Of a DNA stretch of 64,000 nucleotides, positions 1 to 8,862 are shown in pieces. Both the position numbers and the translations under genes were made by a program. The notes beneath the pieces are model-generated. The model saw only the letters and a program-made list of their open reading frames with translations, did not search any database and was not told the origin of the DNA. This DNA comes from UBA964 sp037444685. Its GTDB lineage: Bacteria > Pseudomonadota > Gammaproteobacteria > Steroidobacterales > Steroidobacteraceae. The stretch covers positions 102,487 through 166,486 of the forward strand of contig JBBILX010000008.1 of the NCBI GenBank assembly GCA_037444685.1, given 5' to 3'. Within the stretch, counting starts at the first letter, position 1; each line of letters opens with the position of its first letter.

Positions 1-933
1 CGCGACGTCGACGCCGCATCGGCCTTCGTCGAAGCGAGCTTCGGTGAGGGTCGCTGGCGCGTGAAGCCCGGTCTGCGATTCGAGAGCATCGAGTTCGAGC
101 GGCGCAACCTGCTCGCCGGCGGTGACGCCGGCCGCGCGACGCTCGAAGAGTGGATCCCCGGCCTCGGACTCACGCTGGACCTCGGCCGCGGCGCCATGCT
201 GTTCGCGGGCGTCCACCGGGGCTTTGCGCCACCGCGGGTCGAGGACCTCATCACGACGGCTGGTGGCAGCGCCGATCTCGACGCGGAGCGATCGTGGAAC
301 TCCGAGCTCGGCCTGCGCGCCGCGCCGCGCCGCGGCCTGAGCCTCGAGCTGACTGCTTTCAACCTCGACTTCTCGAACCAGATCGTGCCGGCGAGCGTCG
401 CCGGTGGCATCGGCGCGACGCTGACGAGCGCCGGCCGCACCGCGCACCGCGGTCTCGAGTTCGCCGGCCAGTTCGATTCGCGCGAGGCGCTGGGCACCTC
501 GTGGAACCTCTACGGTCGCGCCGCGCTGACCTGGCTTGCCGTTGCCGAGTATCGCGGCACGCGCTTCTCGGCGATCACCCCGTCCGTCAGCGTCACGGGC
601 AATCGCCTGCCCTATGCGCCCGAGGCACTCGCCACTGTTGCATTCGGCTTCGAAGCGCCGGCCGGGACCAGCGCCGAGATCGAGCTGTTCTACTCAGGCG
701 CCGCCTACACCGATGATCTCAACACGGTCGCGACCACTGCCAATGGCCAGCGCGGCCGCATCGGCGGCTATGGGGTGCTCAATGCCACCCTGAACCATGT
801 TCTCACGGACCAGCTCACGGCCTATGCGAGCGTCAAGAACCTGAACGAAAAGCTCTACGTGGCCGACATGAGCCGCGGGCTCATTCCGGGCACGCCACGA
901 CAGCTTCAGTTCGGGTTCGAGTACCGCTTCTGA
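1..933 (+). CDS. TonB-dependent outer-membrane receptor, C-terminal part (5' end outside window)
   Basis: The open frame runs in from the window edge, so the start and plug domain are missing. The visible part is the C-terminal half of a 22-strand barrel. It has alternating polar/aromatic strands, a segment AGVHRGFAPPR typical of FecA-like siderophore receptors, and a C-terminal strand ending FGFEYRF, the usual terminal-Phe BAM signal. Family role: TonB/ExbBD-energised uptake of a ferric chelate or similar ligand across the outer membrane. The ligand cannot be told from this fragment. Internal GTG codons such as the one at 61 are not real starts, because coding continues upstream without a stop. 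Confidence 0.88.
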   Translation, partial: RDVDAASAFVEASFGEGRWRVKPGLRFESIEFERRNLLAGGDAGRATLEEWIPGLGLTLDLGRGAMLFAGVHRGFAPPRVEDLITTAGGSADLDAERSWNSELGLRAAPRRGLSLELTAFNLDFSNQIVPASVAGGIGATLTSAGRTAHRGLEFAGQFDSREALGTSWNLYGRAALTWLAVAEYRGTRFSAITPSVSVTGNRLPYAPEALATVAFGFEAPAGTSAEIELFYSGAAYTDDLNTVATTANGQRGRIGGYGVLNATLNHVLTDQLTAYASVKNLNEKLYVADMSRGLIPGTPRQLQFGFEYRF

Positions 934-945
934 TATCGTTTCCGC

Positions 946-1344
946 ATGGACGGCAGCGGTGGTGGCGGGGGAAATCGGCGGCAACTGAATGTGTTCGGCG
1001 AACCGCTCGCGCTCTGCAGCGAGCGGCCTCGCACCGGCTGGACGCGCAGCGGTTGCTGCGAAACCGACGCGCGCGACATTGGCTCGCACACCGTCTGCGC
1101 GATCATGACCGCAGAATTCCTCGAGTTCTCCCGCTCACGCGGCAACGATCTCAGCACGCCGCGCCCCGAGTTTGGCTTCCCGGGTCTCGCGCCTGGCGAC
1201 CGCTGGTGTCTTTGCGCGACGCGCTGGCTCGAGGCATGGCAGGCCGGCAAGGCCCCGCGGGTCCTGCTCAAGGCCACGCATGCGCGGGCGCTCGATGTGA
1301 TCGACTTCGCGGCGCTCAAGGCGCACGCGGTGGATCTGACCTGA
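946..1344 (+). CDS. DUF2237 family protein
   Basis: A 132-aa protein whose core matches the DUF2237 family as I know it. It has a GCC motif near residue 37, the segment SHTVCAIMTAEFLEFSRSRG, then STPRPEFGFPGL and GDRWCLCATRW. Family function is unknown; the conserved Cys and Glu residues suggest a metal or redox site, which is inference. The first dozen residues are glycine-rich and poorly conserved, so the start could lie slightly downstream. It begins 12 bp after the TonB receptor stop, and its stop overlaps the probable azlC start, suggesting co-transcription. Confidence 0.85.
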   Translation: MDGSGGGGGNRRQLNVFGEPLALCSERPRTGWTRSGCCETDARDIGSHTVCAIMTAEFLEFSRSRGNDLSTPRPEFGFPGLAPGDRWCLCATRWLEAWQAGKAPRVLLKATHARALDVIDFAALKAHAVDLT

Positions 1345-2072
1345 GCGCTCGGCAGCCGGCGCCGTCGTCCGCGTCCCTCGCCCGACGCGCCGCCTTCCGC
1401 GAGGGCTTCGTCGACCTCCTCGGTCCAGCACCGGGTGTGTTCGCTTGGGGGCTCGTCACAGGCGTCGCGATGGTCAAGTCCGGCCTCGCGACCGCCGAGG
1501 CGCTGCTGCTGACCTTCAGCGCTTACGCGGGCTCGGCGCAGCTCGCGGCCCTGCCGCTGATGGCCGCGCAGGCGCCGCTGTGGCTGATTACGCTGACTGC
1601 GATCGTCGTGAACCTGCGCTTCGTCGTCTACAGCGTCGTCACACGTCCGTATTTCGCGCGCGAGAACGCCTGGCGCAGGCTCTGGCTTGGCTACATGGTC
1701 GGCGACGTCATGTTCGTCAAGTTTGTCACGCGCACGCAGCGCCATCCCGACGATCCGCAGGCGATCGCCTATTACCTCGGCGGCGCATGCTGCAACTGGC
1801 TGACCTGGCAGATCGCCTCGGTCATCGGCATCCTCGCCGCCGGCTCGATACCGGCCGAATGGAGCGTCGAACTCGCCGGCACGCTCGCGCTGATCGCGCT
1901 GGTCGTGCCATTGTGCGCGCAGCGACCGGCACTCGCCGGCGTCGCGGTGGCCGCGACGATCGCCTCACTCGCGCACGCCCTGCCGCTCAAGCTCGGCATG
2001 CTGCTCGGCATCCTCAGCGGCATCGGCGCAGCGCTCGCCGTCGACCTGCGACAGCGAGGCGTCAAGGCGTGA
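1341..2072 (+). CDS. azlC: AzlC family branched-chain amino-acid exporter, large subunit
   Basis: About 243 aa with several hydrophobic helices. It opens with the AzlC-type stretch RRAAFREGFVDLLGPAPG, then WGLVTGVAMVKSGL and the FSAYAGSAQL motif. AzlC pairs with AzlD to export branched-chain amino acids or analogues through the inner membrane. The start is uncertain: no ATG, GTG or TTG lies in frame just before the conserved region. A CTG at 1341 overlaps the preceding stop and gives the expected length; an ATG at 1236 would add about 35 residues that overlap the DUF2237 gene. Its stop overlaps the azlD start as GTGA. Confidence 0.85.
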   Translation: MSARQPAPSSASLARRAAFREGFVDLLGPAPGVFAWGLVTGVAMVKSGLATAEALLLTFSAYAGSAQLAALPLMAAQAPLWLITLTAIVVNLRFVVYSVVTRPYFARENAWRRLWLGYMVGDVMFVKFVTRTQRHPDDPQAIAYYLGGACCNWLTWQIASVIGILAAGSIPAEWSVELAGTLALIALVVPLCAQRPALAGVAVAATIASLAHALPLKLGMLLGILSGIGAALAVDLRQRGVKA

Positions 2073-2392
2073 TCGACCTCTACACCTTGGGCGCGATCGC
2101 CGGTCTGACCGCTGCGACCTTCATCGCGCGATCGACGCTGCTGCTCGTCGGCGCGTCGCTGCGGTTGCCGGCGCCGGTCGAGGCAGCCCTGCGCTTCGCG
2201 CCGGCCTGCGCGCTCGCCGCGATCATCGTTCCCGATCTGCTGTTCGCGGGGGGCGGGACAGGCCTCTCGTGGTCGAACCATCGGCTGCTCGCCGGCGCCG
2301 CCGGTGCGGCACTGTACGTCGCCTTTCGCAGCGTGATCGGCACCATCGGCGGCGGCATGGTCGTGTTCTGGGCTCTCGAGGCGCTCGCCTGA
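2069..2392 (+). CDS. azlD: AzlD family branched-chain amino-acid exporter, small subunit
   Basis: A 107-aa membrane protein of typical AzlD size, with about four hydrophobic segments. The segment RFAPACALAAIIVPDLL is characteristic of the family. The GTG start at 2069 overlaps the azlC TGA, so translation is probably coupled. It forms the second half of the AzlCD exporter. It is followed by an 86-bp intergenic region leading to a TetR gene. Confidence 0.88.
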   Translation: MIDLYTLGAIAGLTAATFIARSTLLLVGASLRLPAPVEAALRFAPACALAAIIVPDLLFAGGGTGLSWSNHRLLAGAAGAALYVAFRSVIGTIGGGMVVFWALEALA

Positions 2393-2428
2393 TCCGCCCG
2401 TGAGGCTGGGCAGAGGCCGGCTTCTTAT

Positions 2429-2442
2429 TAGACATTTGTTTA
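2429..2442. promoter_or_regulatory. Putative TetR operator upstream of the tetR gene
   Basis: TAGACA-TT-TGTTTA is an imperfect palindrome in an AT-rich patch about 40 bp before the TetR start. The outer flanks TTAT and TTAA extend the dyad. A matching site, TAGACA-CG-TGTCAA on the opposite strand, lies at 3191-3204 before the TolC-family gene. This suggests the TetR controls both itself and the efflux operon. Confidence 0.45.
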
Positions 2443-2478
2443 TTAATTGACAGTGCGACAACTTCAAAGGTAACCTCC

Positions 2479-3150
2479 GTGCCCATGAGCTACGTCACCG
2501 AGCGCCGCCTCGAAGAGAAGGAACGCCGCCGCGCCGAGATTCTCGATGCCGCCGAGTCGGTCGCCGGCGAGGTCGGTATCGAGGCGATGACGATGGATGA
2601 GGTCGCGCGCACGGCGCGGCTGTCGCGCGCGCTGCTCTACGTCTACTTCGAGGACAAGTCGGACCTGCTGTTCGGCCTCTGCGACCGTGCGCTCGACACG
2701 CTCCACCAACGGTTCGTCGCCGCGGCATCTCGTCATCGCCGCGGGCTCGAGCAGATCGAGGCCTGCGGCCGTGCCTATGTCGCCTTCGCGCAGGAATTCC
2801 CGGTCTATTTCGAGGCGCTCGCGCGATTCGAGGCCCATGCGCCCGATGCGTCCAGCAGCGTGCCGGGGGTCGGCAACGAGCAGGCCTGCATGCTGCGCGG
2901 CGGCAAAGTACACGCCGTGATGGTCGAGTGCATCGAGCGCGGTATCGCCGACGGCTCGATCCGCCCCGACGTCGGTTCGCCGATCCTGATCTCGATCACG
3001 CTGTGGGGATTCCTGCACGGCATCATCCAGATCGCCGCCACCAAGGGCCAGGTTCTGGCCCAGCACGCGATCGCGACGCAGCAGCTCGTCGACCAGGCGC
3101 TGACGCTCTGTTCGCGAGCCCTGCGCCCCGCCGCCACACCGCTGACCTGA
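2479..3150 (+). CDS. TetR family transcriptional regulator of the adjacent RND efflux operon
   Basis: A 223-aa protein. The N-terminal helix-turn-helix spans about residues 18-65 and includes ILDAAESVAGEVGIEAMTMD and SRALLYVYFEDKSDL, the classic TetR recognition helix and YxxFxxK motif. The rest is a divergent ligand-binding domain. The start is GTG 2479 or the ATG two codons later (2485); an AAAGG Shine-Dalgarno lies about 10 bp upstream. It precedes a TolC/adaptor/RND operon on the same strand and is probably its local repressor, which is inference from position and the paired operator-like sites. Confidence 0.92.
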   Translation: MPMSYVTERRLEEKERRRAEILDAAESVAGEVGIEAMTMDEVARTARLSRALLYVYFEDKSDLLFGLCDRALDTLHQRFVAAASRHRRGLEQIEACGRAYVAFAQEFPVYFEALARFEAHAPDASSSVPGVGNEQACMLRGGKVHAVMVECIERGIADGSIRPDVGSPILISITLWGFLHGIIQIAATKGQVLAQHAIATQQLVDQALTLCSRALRPAATPLT

Positions 3151-3177
3151 CCCGCTCCCTGGCACTGCGACCCATCG

Positions 3178-4704
3178 ATGCGCCACGAGTTTGACACGTG
3201 TCTAGTCTATGAACAGGCGGCTAAGCTGGGTGCGCGGCGGCGAGCGCCGTCGACGGCCCGCGCGGCAAGTCTCGCCGTCCTGCTCGCGGCGCTGTCGCCG
3301 GTCAACCTGGCGGCAGCCGATCCGGCCAGGCCCGTGCCGCAGGTTCCGACCGCGGCCCCGCGTGCGGTCGGCGCCGTGATCGACGACTACGTGCGCCTCG
3401 CGCTGCGCGCCAACCGCAGCCTCCTCGCGCGCGGCTTCGACGTCGAACGCAGTGAGGCAGCCCTCGCAGCCGCCCGGGCCCGCTATCTGCCGCAGCTCGC
3501 ACTCGATGCGCGCTACACGAGGGCCGAGGGCGGCCGCGAGATCGAGCTGCCGCTCGCGGGCCTCGTGAACCCCATCCACGGTGCCCTCAATGATCTGCTC
3601 GCGCAGTCCGGCCGGCCCGCTGCCTTCCCCCAGATCAGTGATACGAGCGTTCCACTGCTCCGAGAGCGTGAGCAGGACACACGCCTGACCCTGCGCCAGC
3701 CACTGTATGCGCCCGCCATCCCGGCCGCCGTGCGCGCGAGTCGCGCGGACCTCGAGGCCAGCGAGTTCGCGCGCATCGCGGCCGCGCGCCGGCTCAGACG
3801 CGACGTGACGGTGGCCTACCTTGACTGGCTGCAGGCGAGCCGCGCGGTCGACATCGTCGCGGCGAGCCGGCAGCTTCTGGCCGAGAACCTGCGCGTCAAC
3901 GAGTCGCTGCGCCGCAATGGCCGCGTGACCGAGGATCAGGTGCTGCGGGCGCGCGCCGAGCTGCTCGCCGTCGAGCAGCAGCTCGGCGAGGCGGCCGACA
4001 CGCGCGAGCGCGCGGCGAGCTACCTGAACTTCCTGCTCGCGCGCGACCTCGACGTGGCGCCGGAGCCGGGAGAGCCCGAGGCCGAGATCGCCGTGACCCT
4101 CGAAGACCTCGCCACGCTGCGCGCGCGGGCGCTCGAGGCCCGGCCCGAACTCGCCCAGGCCGACCGGGCAGTGGCCGCGGCGCGCTCTGCCATCGACCTC
4201 GCGCAGGCGGCCCGCTGGCCCACGCTGTCGCTCGGCGTCGACGCCGGCGCCCAGGGGGAACGCTACGAGTTTGGCCGCGGCCGCAACTTCGCCACCGTGT
4301 CGCTGCTGTTGCAGTGGAGCCTGTTCGACGGCGGAGCCCGCACCGCGGAGCTGCGCGCGGCGCGCGCTGGCGAGCGCCGCGCACGCAGCGAGCGCGACGA
4401 ACTGGCGCAGCAGATCGCGCTCGAGGTGCAGCAAGCGCTCGACCGGCTCGCGACCACGGCGGCCTCGCTGCGCACGGCCGAGGCGCGCGCCGAGGCGGCA
4501 CGCGCTGCCTTCCGGATCGCAAGCCGCAAGCGCGACGAAGGCGTGATCAGCCAGGTCGAATTCATCGATGCGCGCACTGCGCTGAACAGCGCGGAGCTGA
4601 ACCTGAATCTGACCCGCTTCCGCCTGCTTGCGCAGCAGGCCGAACTCGACTACGCGACGGCGGCCGGTTCGCTGCCGCTCGACCTCGGAGCAGTGTCCCC
4701 ATGA
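3178..4704 (+). CDS. TolC-family outer-membrane efflux channel
   Basis: About 490-508 aa. A signal peptide has the hydrophobic core ASLAVLLAALSPVNLAAA. The rest shows the repeated coiled-coil architecture of TolC/OprM proteins, with two copies of the alpha-helical/beta repeat, for example VERSEAALAAARARYLPQLA in the first half and QARWPTLSLGVDAG in the second. It would form the trimeric exit duct of the tripartite pump encoded next. The start is unresolved: ATG 3178 lies upstream of the operator-like site and gives an overlong n-region; CTG 3226 would give a normal signal peptide. The stop overlaps the adaptor start as ATGA. Confidence 0.9.
   Translation: MRHEFDTCLVYEQAAKLGARRRAPSTARAASLAVLLAALSPVNLAAADPARPVPQVPTAAPRAVGAVIDDYVRLALRANRSLLARGFDVERSEAALAAARARYLPQLALDARYTRAEGGREIELPLAGLVNPIHGALNDLLAQSGRPAAFPQISDTSVPLLREREQDTRLTLRQPLYAPAIPAAVRASRADLEASEFARIAAARRLRRDVTVAYLDWLQASRAVDIVAASRQLLAENLRVNESLRRNGRVTEDQVLRARAELLAVEQQLGEAADTRERAASYLNFLLARDLDVAPEPGEPEAEIAVTLEDLATLRARALEARPELAQADRAVAAARSAIDLAQAARWPTLSLGVDAGAQGERYEFGRGRNFATVSLLLQWSLFDGGARTAELRAARAGERRARSERDELAQQIALEVQQALDRLATTAASLRTAEARAEAARAAFRIASRKRDEGVISQVEFIDARTALNSAELNLNLTRFRLLAQQAELDYATAAGSLPLDLGAVSP
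3191..3204. promoter_or_regulatory. Putative TetR operator before the efflux operon
   Basis: TTGACACGTGTCTA contains the perfect 10-bp palindrome GACACGTGTC at 3193-3202. Read on the other strand it is TAGACA-CG-TGTCAA, aligning with the site at 2429-2442. TTGACA at 3191 also resembles a -35 hexamer, so repressor binding would block RNA polymerase. No convincing -10 box at standard spacing was seen. Confidence 0.45.
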
Positions 4705-5753
4705 GTCATCGGAATCACCCTGGCAGCCTGCCACTTCTGGCGTTCGCGACACTGCTCGCCGGCTGCGGCGCGAAGCCCGAGGCCGCTCCGCGCCCCGCTC
4801 CGACTCCCGTGAACGTCGCGCTCGCGGCGGCCGGGCCGGCGCTGCCGCCGATCTCCGGGAGCGGTGCCGTCGCCCCACGCGACGAGATGCGCCTGTCCTT
4901 CAAGACCTCGGGTATCGTGCGGCGCATCGCAGTGCGCGAGGGCGACGAAGTCCGGCGCGGGCAGGTGCTCGCGGAGATCGAGCTCGGCGAGATCGGCGCG
5001 CAGGTCGAGCAGGCCCGCGAGGCCGCTGACAAGGCCCAGCGCGACCTCGAGCGCGGCGAGCGCCTGCATGCGGACGAGGTCATCAGCCTCGCGCAGCTCG
5101 AGGATCTGCGCACGCAGGCGAGGGTCGCCGCCGCGCAGCTCGCCGCGGCGCGTTTCAACCTCGGCTATTCGACCATCGCGGCGCCTCGCGACGGTGTCGT
5201 GCTGCGGCGCTACGTCGAGGAGCGCGAGCTCGTGCCCGCAGGTCAACCTGTGCTCTCGCTTGGTGCCAGCGATGGTGGCTACGTGGTCAAGGCGGCCCTC
5301 GCAGATCGAGAGGTCGTGCAGGTCCGAGCCGGTGATCCTGCGGAGATCCGGCTAGACGCGCTGCCCGGCCGGACCTTGCCGGGCACGGTCAGCGAGGTCT
5401 CGCGTGCCGCCGACGAGCGCAGCGGCCTTTTCCCGATCGAGGTGCGTATCGACAGCACACCTCTGCCGCTGGCCTCGGGCCTTGTCGCGAAGCTGTCGAT
5501 CCAGCCGATGGCCGGGCGCGGCGCTACGCTGACCTGGGTGCCGCTTGCCGCCCTCATCGAGGGCGATCGCGACCGCGCGAGCGTCTTCGTGCTCGACGGC
5601 GCGGTCGCGCGCCGCCGTGCCGTGAGGGTCGCGTTCGTGACCAACGGCCAGGCCGCGCTCGCCGAGGGCGTGGCGGTCGGCGAGCGCATCGTCACGGACG
5701 GCGCGCCCTACCTCGAGGACGGCGAGTCCGTCCGCGTCGTCACGTCCGGTTGA
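4701..5753 (+). CDS. RND efflux periplasmic adaptor (membrane fusion lipoprotein)
   Basis: 350 aa. It has a lipoprotein signal peptide with lipobox LAGC and acylated Cys22. Then come the first half of a barrel-sandwich hybrid domain (FKTSGIVRRIAVREGDEVRR), an alpha-helical hairpin (roughly residues 95-155), the second lipoyl half (YSTIAAPRDGVVLRRYVEE), a beta-barrel domain and a membrane-proximal domain. It bridges the RND pump and TolC partner. Its ATG overlaps the TolC stop, and the pump gene begins 16 bp after its stop, a standard three-gene operon. The family mostly exports hydrophobic drugs or metabolites; the substrate is unknown. Confidence 0.92.
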   Translation: MSHRNHPGSLPLLAFATLLAGCGAKPEAAPRPAPTPVNVALAAAGPALPPISGSGAVAPRDEMRLSFKTSGIVRRIAVREGDEVRRGQVLAEIELGEIGAQVEQAREAADKAQRDLERGERLHADEVISLAQLEDLRTQARVAAAQLAAARFNLGYSTIAAPRDGVVLRRYVEERELVPAGQPVLSLGASDGGYVVKAALADREVVQVRAGDPAEIRLDALPGRTLPGTVSEVSRAADERSGLFPIEVRIDSTPLPLASGLVAKLSIQPMAGRGATLTWVPLAALIEGDRDRASVFVLDGAVARRRAVRVAFVTNGQAALAEGVAVGERIVTDGAPYLEDGESVRVVTSG

Positions 5754-5769
5754 TCCCGGGAGACCCACG

Positions 5770-8700
5770 ATGCCGGTCCTCGAGTTTCCGATCCGCCGCT
5801 ACCAGTTCACGCTGGTGCTTTTTCTGTGCCTCGTCGCTCTGGGCTGGTTCACTTTCGCGCAGATGCCGCGCGAGGAGGATCCTTCCTTCAAAATCTCAGG
5901 GTTCTCGATCGCCGCGATCATGCCCGGCGCCGACCCCAAGGACCTCGAGCGGCTGGTCGTCAAGCCGATCGAGGATCGGCTCGCCGAGCTCGACGATCTG
6001 TACAAGATCGAGTCGTCGATTGCCGATGGCGTATCTTTCACGGCGATCGAGTTCGACGCGTCGACCGATCCGGATCGCAAGTACGACGAGGTGACGCGCG
6101 AGATCAACGCGCTGCGGCCCTCGCTGCCGAGCGAGCTGCGGGAACTGATCATCCGCAAGTTCAGCCCCGGCCTCGTCAACATCGTCCAGTTCGCGCTGGT
6201 CTCAGCCGAAGCACCCTACCGCGAACTCGAGGACCACGCCCGCAACCTCAAGGACGCCCTGAAGTCCGTCGACGGCGTGCTGACCTCGGAGACCTGGGCC
6301 TACCCGCGCCGCGAGCTGCGTGTCGAGGTCGACCTCGAGCGCATGGCGGAGCTGCGCCTGTCGCCGTTCCAGGTCGTCGCGGCGGTGCAGGGCGAGAACG
6401 CGAACGTTCCGGCCGGCGCGCTCGACCTCGGTGCCCGCAGCTTCAGCCTCAAGACCTCCGGCGCCTACGCCGACCTCGACCAGGTCCGCGATACCGTCGT
6501 CGCCGCAGTCGACGGCCGCGCCGTGCGCGTCCGCGACGTCGCTGAGGTGCGCTGGGACTCGCAGCAGCTCACGCACGTCGGCCGCTACAACGGGCAGCGC
6601 GCGGTGTTCGTGACCGCCAACATGAAGCAGGGCTACAACATCCTCGAGGTCAAGCGGCGCATCGACGAACGGGTCGCGCTGTACCGCGAGACGCTGCCGG
6701 CCCGCATCACCCTCGAAGAGGGCTTCGACCAGTCGCGCAACGTCGCCTCGCGCCTCGAGCGCCTCTATCTCGACCTCGGCATCGCGATCTCGCTCGTGAT
6801 CCTCACCCTGCTGCCGCTGGGCTGGCGCGCCGCGGGCATCGTCATGATCGCGATCCCGCTGTCGCTGGCCTTCGGCATGATCGTGCTCTACTTCCTCGGC
6901 TATTCGCTGAACCAGTTGTCGATCGCCGGCTTCGTCGTCGCGCTCGGACTGCTGGTCGACGATTCGATCGTCGTCGTCGAGAACATCGCGCGGCACCTGC
7001 GCATGGGCTACGGGCGGCTGCAGGCCGCGATCGCCGGGACGCGGCAGATCTTCGTCGCCATCCTCGGTTGCACGGCCACGCTGGTCTTCGCGTTCGTGCC
7101 GCTTCTCGCGCTGCCCGGTACTGCCGGCAAGTTCATTCGGGTGCTGCCGACCACGGTGATCGCGACGATCGTCGGTTCGCTGCTCATCGCGCTGTTCATC
7201 ATCCCGTTCCTCGCGAGCCGCCTTCTGCGCGAGGAGAAGGACGAGCGCGGCAATCCGCTGCTGCAGCGGGTCATGGCAGCGATCCACCGCTACTATCGGC
7301 CCGCGCTGCATTACTGCCTTGCCCGGCCGCGCACCACGGTCGCGATCGCGATCGGCGGTTCGCTGGCGCTGTCCATCGCGCTCGTCCCCGTCATCGGTTC
7401 CAGCCTGTTTCCGAAGGCCGATACGCCCCAGTTCGTGATCTCTGTCGAGACGCCCGACGGCGCGAGCCTCGCCGAAACCGACGAGGCAGTGCGGTACGTC
7501 GAGACTAAGCTCGCCCGGATGCCGGAGGTCCGCTCCTGGTTCGCGAACGTCGGCCACGGCAACCCGCTGATCTACTACAATCTGGTCGTACGCAACGATG
7601 CGGCCAACTACGGCGAGCTGTTCGTGCGGCTGAAGGAATTCGACACACGCCGCACGCCCGCACGGCTCGATGCGCTCCGCGCCGAACTCGCCGGCTATCC
7701 GAAGGCGCGCTTCACGGTCCGGGAGTTCAAGAACGGCCCGCCGATCAGTGCCCCGCTGGCGGTGCGCGTCGTCGGACCCGACCTCGACATCATCCAGCGG
7801 CTCGCGCGCGAGGTCGAGCGGGTGCTGCGCGCCACGCCAGGCACGCGTGACGTCGAGAATCCGCTGCGCGTGGCCCGAACGAACCTCAAGCTCGACGTCG
7901 ACCCGCAGAAGGCTGCGCTGCTCGGCGTCCCGACGGTGGAGGTCGACCGCGCCGTGCGGCTTGCGGTCTCCGGCGCCGAAGCCGGCACGTTCAAGGACGC
8001 GAGCGGCGAGCAGTATCCGATCACGGTCCGGACGCCACTCGACGGACGCGCCAACCTCGAGGCGCTCGAGGACCTGCGTGTTCCGGCCGCGGGCGGCGTG
8101 TCGCTGCCGCTCGCGCAGCTTGGCACGCTCGTGTTCGAGCGCGCGCCCGTGCAAATAGCACGCTACGACCGCGAGCGCGCCGTGACCATCGACGCGCAGA
8201 TCGAGCGCGGCTACAACACCGCCAAGGTCACGGCCGACGCGGTGCGGCGCCTCGAGCGGATCGAGTGGCCCCGCGGCTATCGCTTCGTGCTCGGTGGCGA
8301 CGCAGAGGCCGGCGCCGAGGCCTTCGGCGGCATCGGCACGGCGGCCCTCGTCGCCGTGTTCGCGATCTTCGCGATCCTCGTGCTCGAATTCGGCAGCTTC
8401 AAGTCGACGCTGATCGTATTGACCGTCGTGCCGCTCGGCGTGTTCGGCGGGATGCTGATACTGCTGCTGACCGGCAACGACCTGTCGTTCACGGCCAGCA
8501 TCGGCTTCATCGCGCTGGTCGGCATCGAGATCAAGAACTCCATCTTGCTGGTGGACTTCACCAACCAGCTCCGCGAGCGCGGCGTCGCGCTCGACGAGGC
8601 GATCGAGCAGGCCGGCGAGATCCGGTTCCTGCCGATCCTGCTGACCTCGGTCACCGCGATCGGCGGCCTTCTCCCGCTCGCCGTGCAGAACATCGGTTTG

Positions 8701-8862
8701 TACTCGCCCATGGCCTGGGTCATCATCGGCGGCCTCATCACCTCGACGCTGCTCGCCCGACTCGTGACGCCGGTCGTCTACAAGCTGATTCCTCCCACCA
8801 TCGAGACACCGCGCGAACGCGAACGTCTCGGCGCGGCCGACGCGTCGGGGGCGCTGCTGTGA
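5770..8862 (+). CDS. RND efflux transporter permease (AcrB/VexF-type)
   Basis: 1030 aa, the full size of the hydrophobe/amphiphile efflux RND family. An N-terminal membrane helix is followed by large porter loops, then a membrane block from about residue 335. TM4 carries GLLVDDSIVVVENIARHL with the paired Asp397-Asp398 that relay protons. A second porter region and TM7-12 follow, including VGIEIKNSILLVDFTNQLRE. It acts as a proton-driven inner-membrane pump working with the adaptor and TolC protein. Its stop overlaps the following dehydrogenase start as GTGA, so a cytosolic enzyme is tied into the operon. Confidence 0.94.
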   Translation: MPVLEFPIRRYQFTLVLFLCLVALGWFTFAQMPREEDPSFKISGFSIAAIMPGADPKDLERLVVKPIEDRLAELDDLYKIESSIADGVSFTAIEFDASTDPDRKYDEVTREINALRPSLPSELRELIIRKFSPGLVNIVQFALVSAEAPYRELEDHARNLKDALKSVDGVLTSETWAYPRRELRVEVDLERMAELRLSPFQVVAAVQGENANVPAGALDLGARSFSLKTSGAYADLDQVRDTVVAAVDGRAVRVRDVAEVRWDSQQLTHVGRYNGQRAVFVTANMKQGYNILEVKRRIDERVALYRETLPARITLEEGFDQSRNVASRLERLYLDLGIAISLVILTLLPLGWRAAGIVMIAIPLSLAFGMIVLYFLGYSLNQLSIAGFVVALGLLVDDSIVVVENIARHLRMGYGRLQAAIAGTRQIFVAILGCTATLVFAFVPLLALPGTAGKFIRVLPTTVIATIVGSLLIALFIIPFLASRLLREEKDERGNPLLQRVMAAIHRYYRPALHYCLARPRTTVAIAIGGSLALSIALVPVIGSSLFPKADTPQFVISVETPDGASLAETDEAVRYVETKLARMPEVRSWFANVGHGNPLIYYNLVVRNDAANYGELFVRLKEFDTRRTPARLDALRAELAGYPKARFTVREFKNGPPISAPLAVRVVGPDLDIIQRLAREVERVLRATPGTRDVENPLRVARTNLKLDVDPQKAALLGVPTVEVDRAVRLAVSGAEAGTFKDASGEQYPITVRTPLDGRANLEALEDLRVPAAGGVSLPLAQLGTLVFERAPVQIARYDRERAVTIDAQIERGYNTAKVTADAVRRLERIEWPRGYRFVLGGDAEAGAEAFGGIGTAALVAVFAIFAILVLEFGSFKSTLIVLTVVPLGVFGGMLILLLTGNDLSFTASIGFIALVGIEIKNSILLVDFTNQLRERGVALDEAIEQAGEIRFLPILLTSVTAIGGLLPLAVQNIGLYSPMAWVIIGGLITSTLLARLVTPVVYKLIPPTIETPRERERLGAADASGALL

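Noticed and set aside
3202..4878. Long minus-strand open frame opposite the TolC-family gene
   Set aside because: It is an antisense shadow typical of GC-rich codon bias: Arg-rich, with no domain, while the plus strand encodes a clear TolC protein.
6202..8154. 650-codon minus-strand frame inside the RND pump gene
   Set aside because: Antisense shadow with repetitive Arg/Asp/Gln composition and no recognisable motif.
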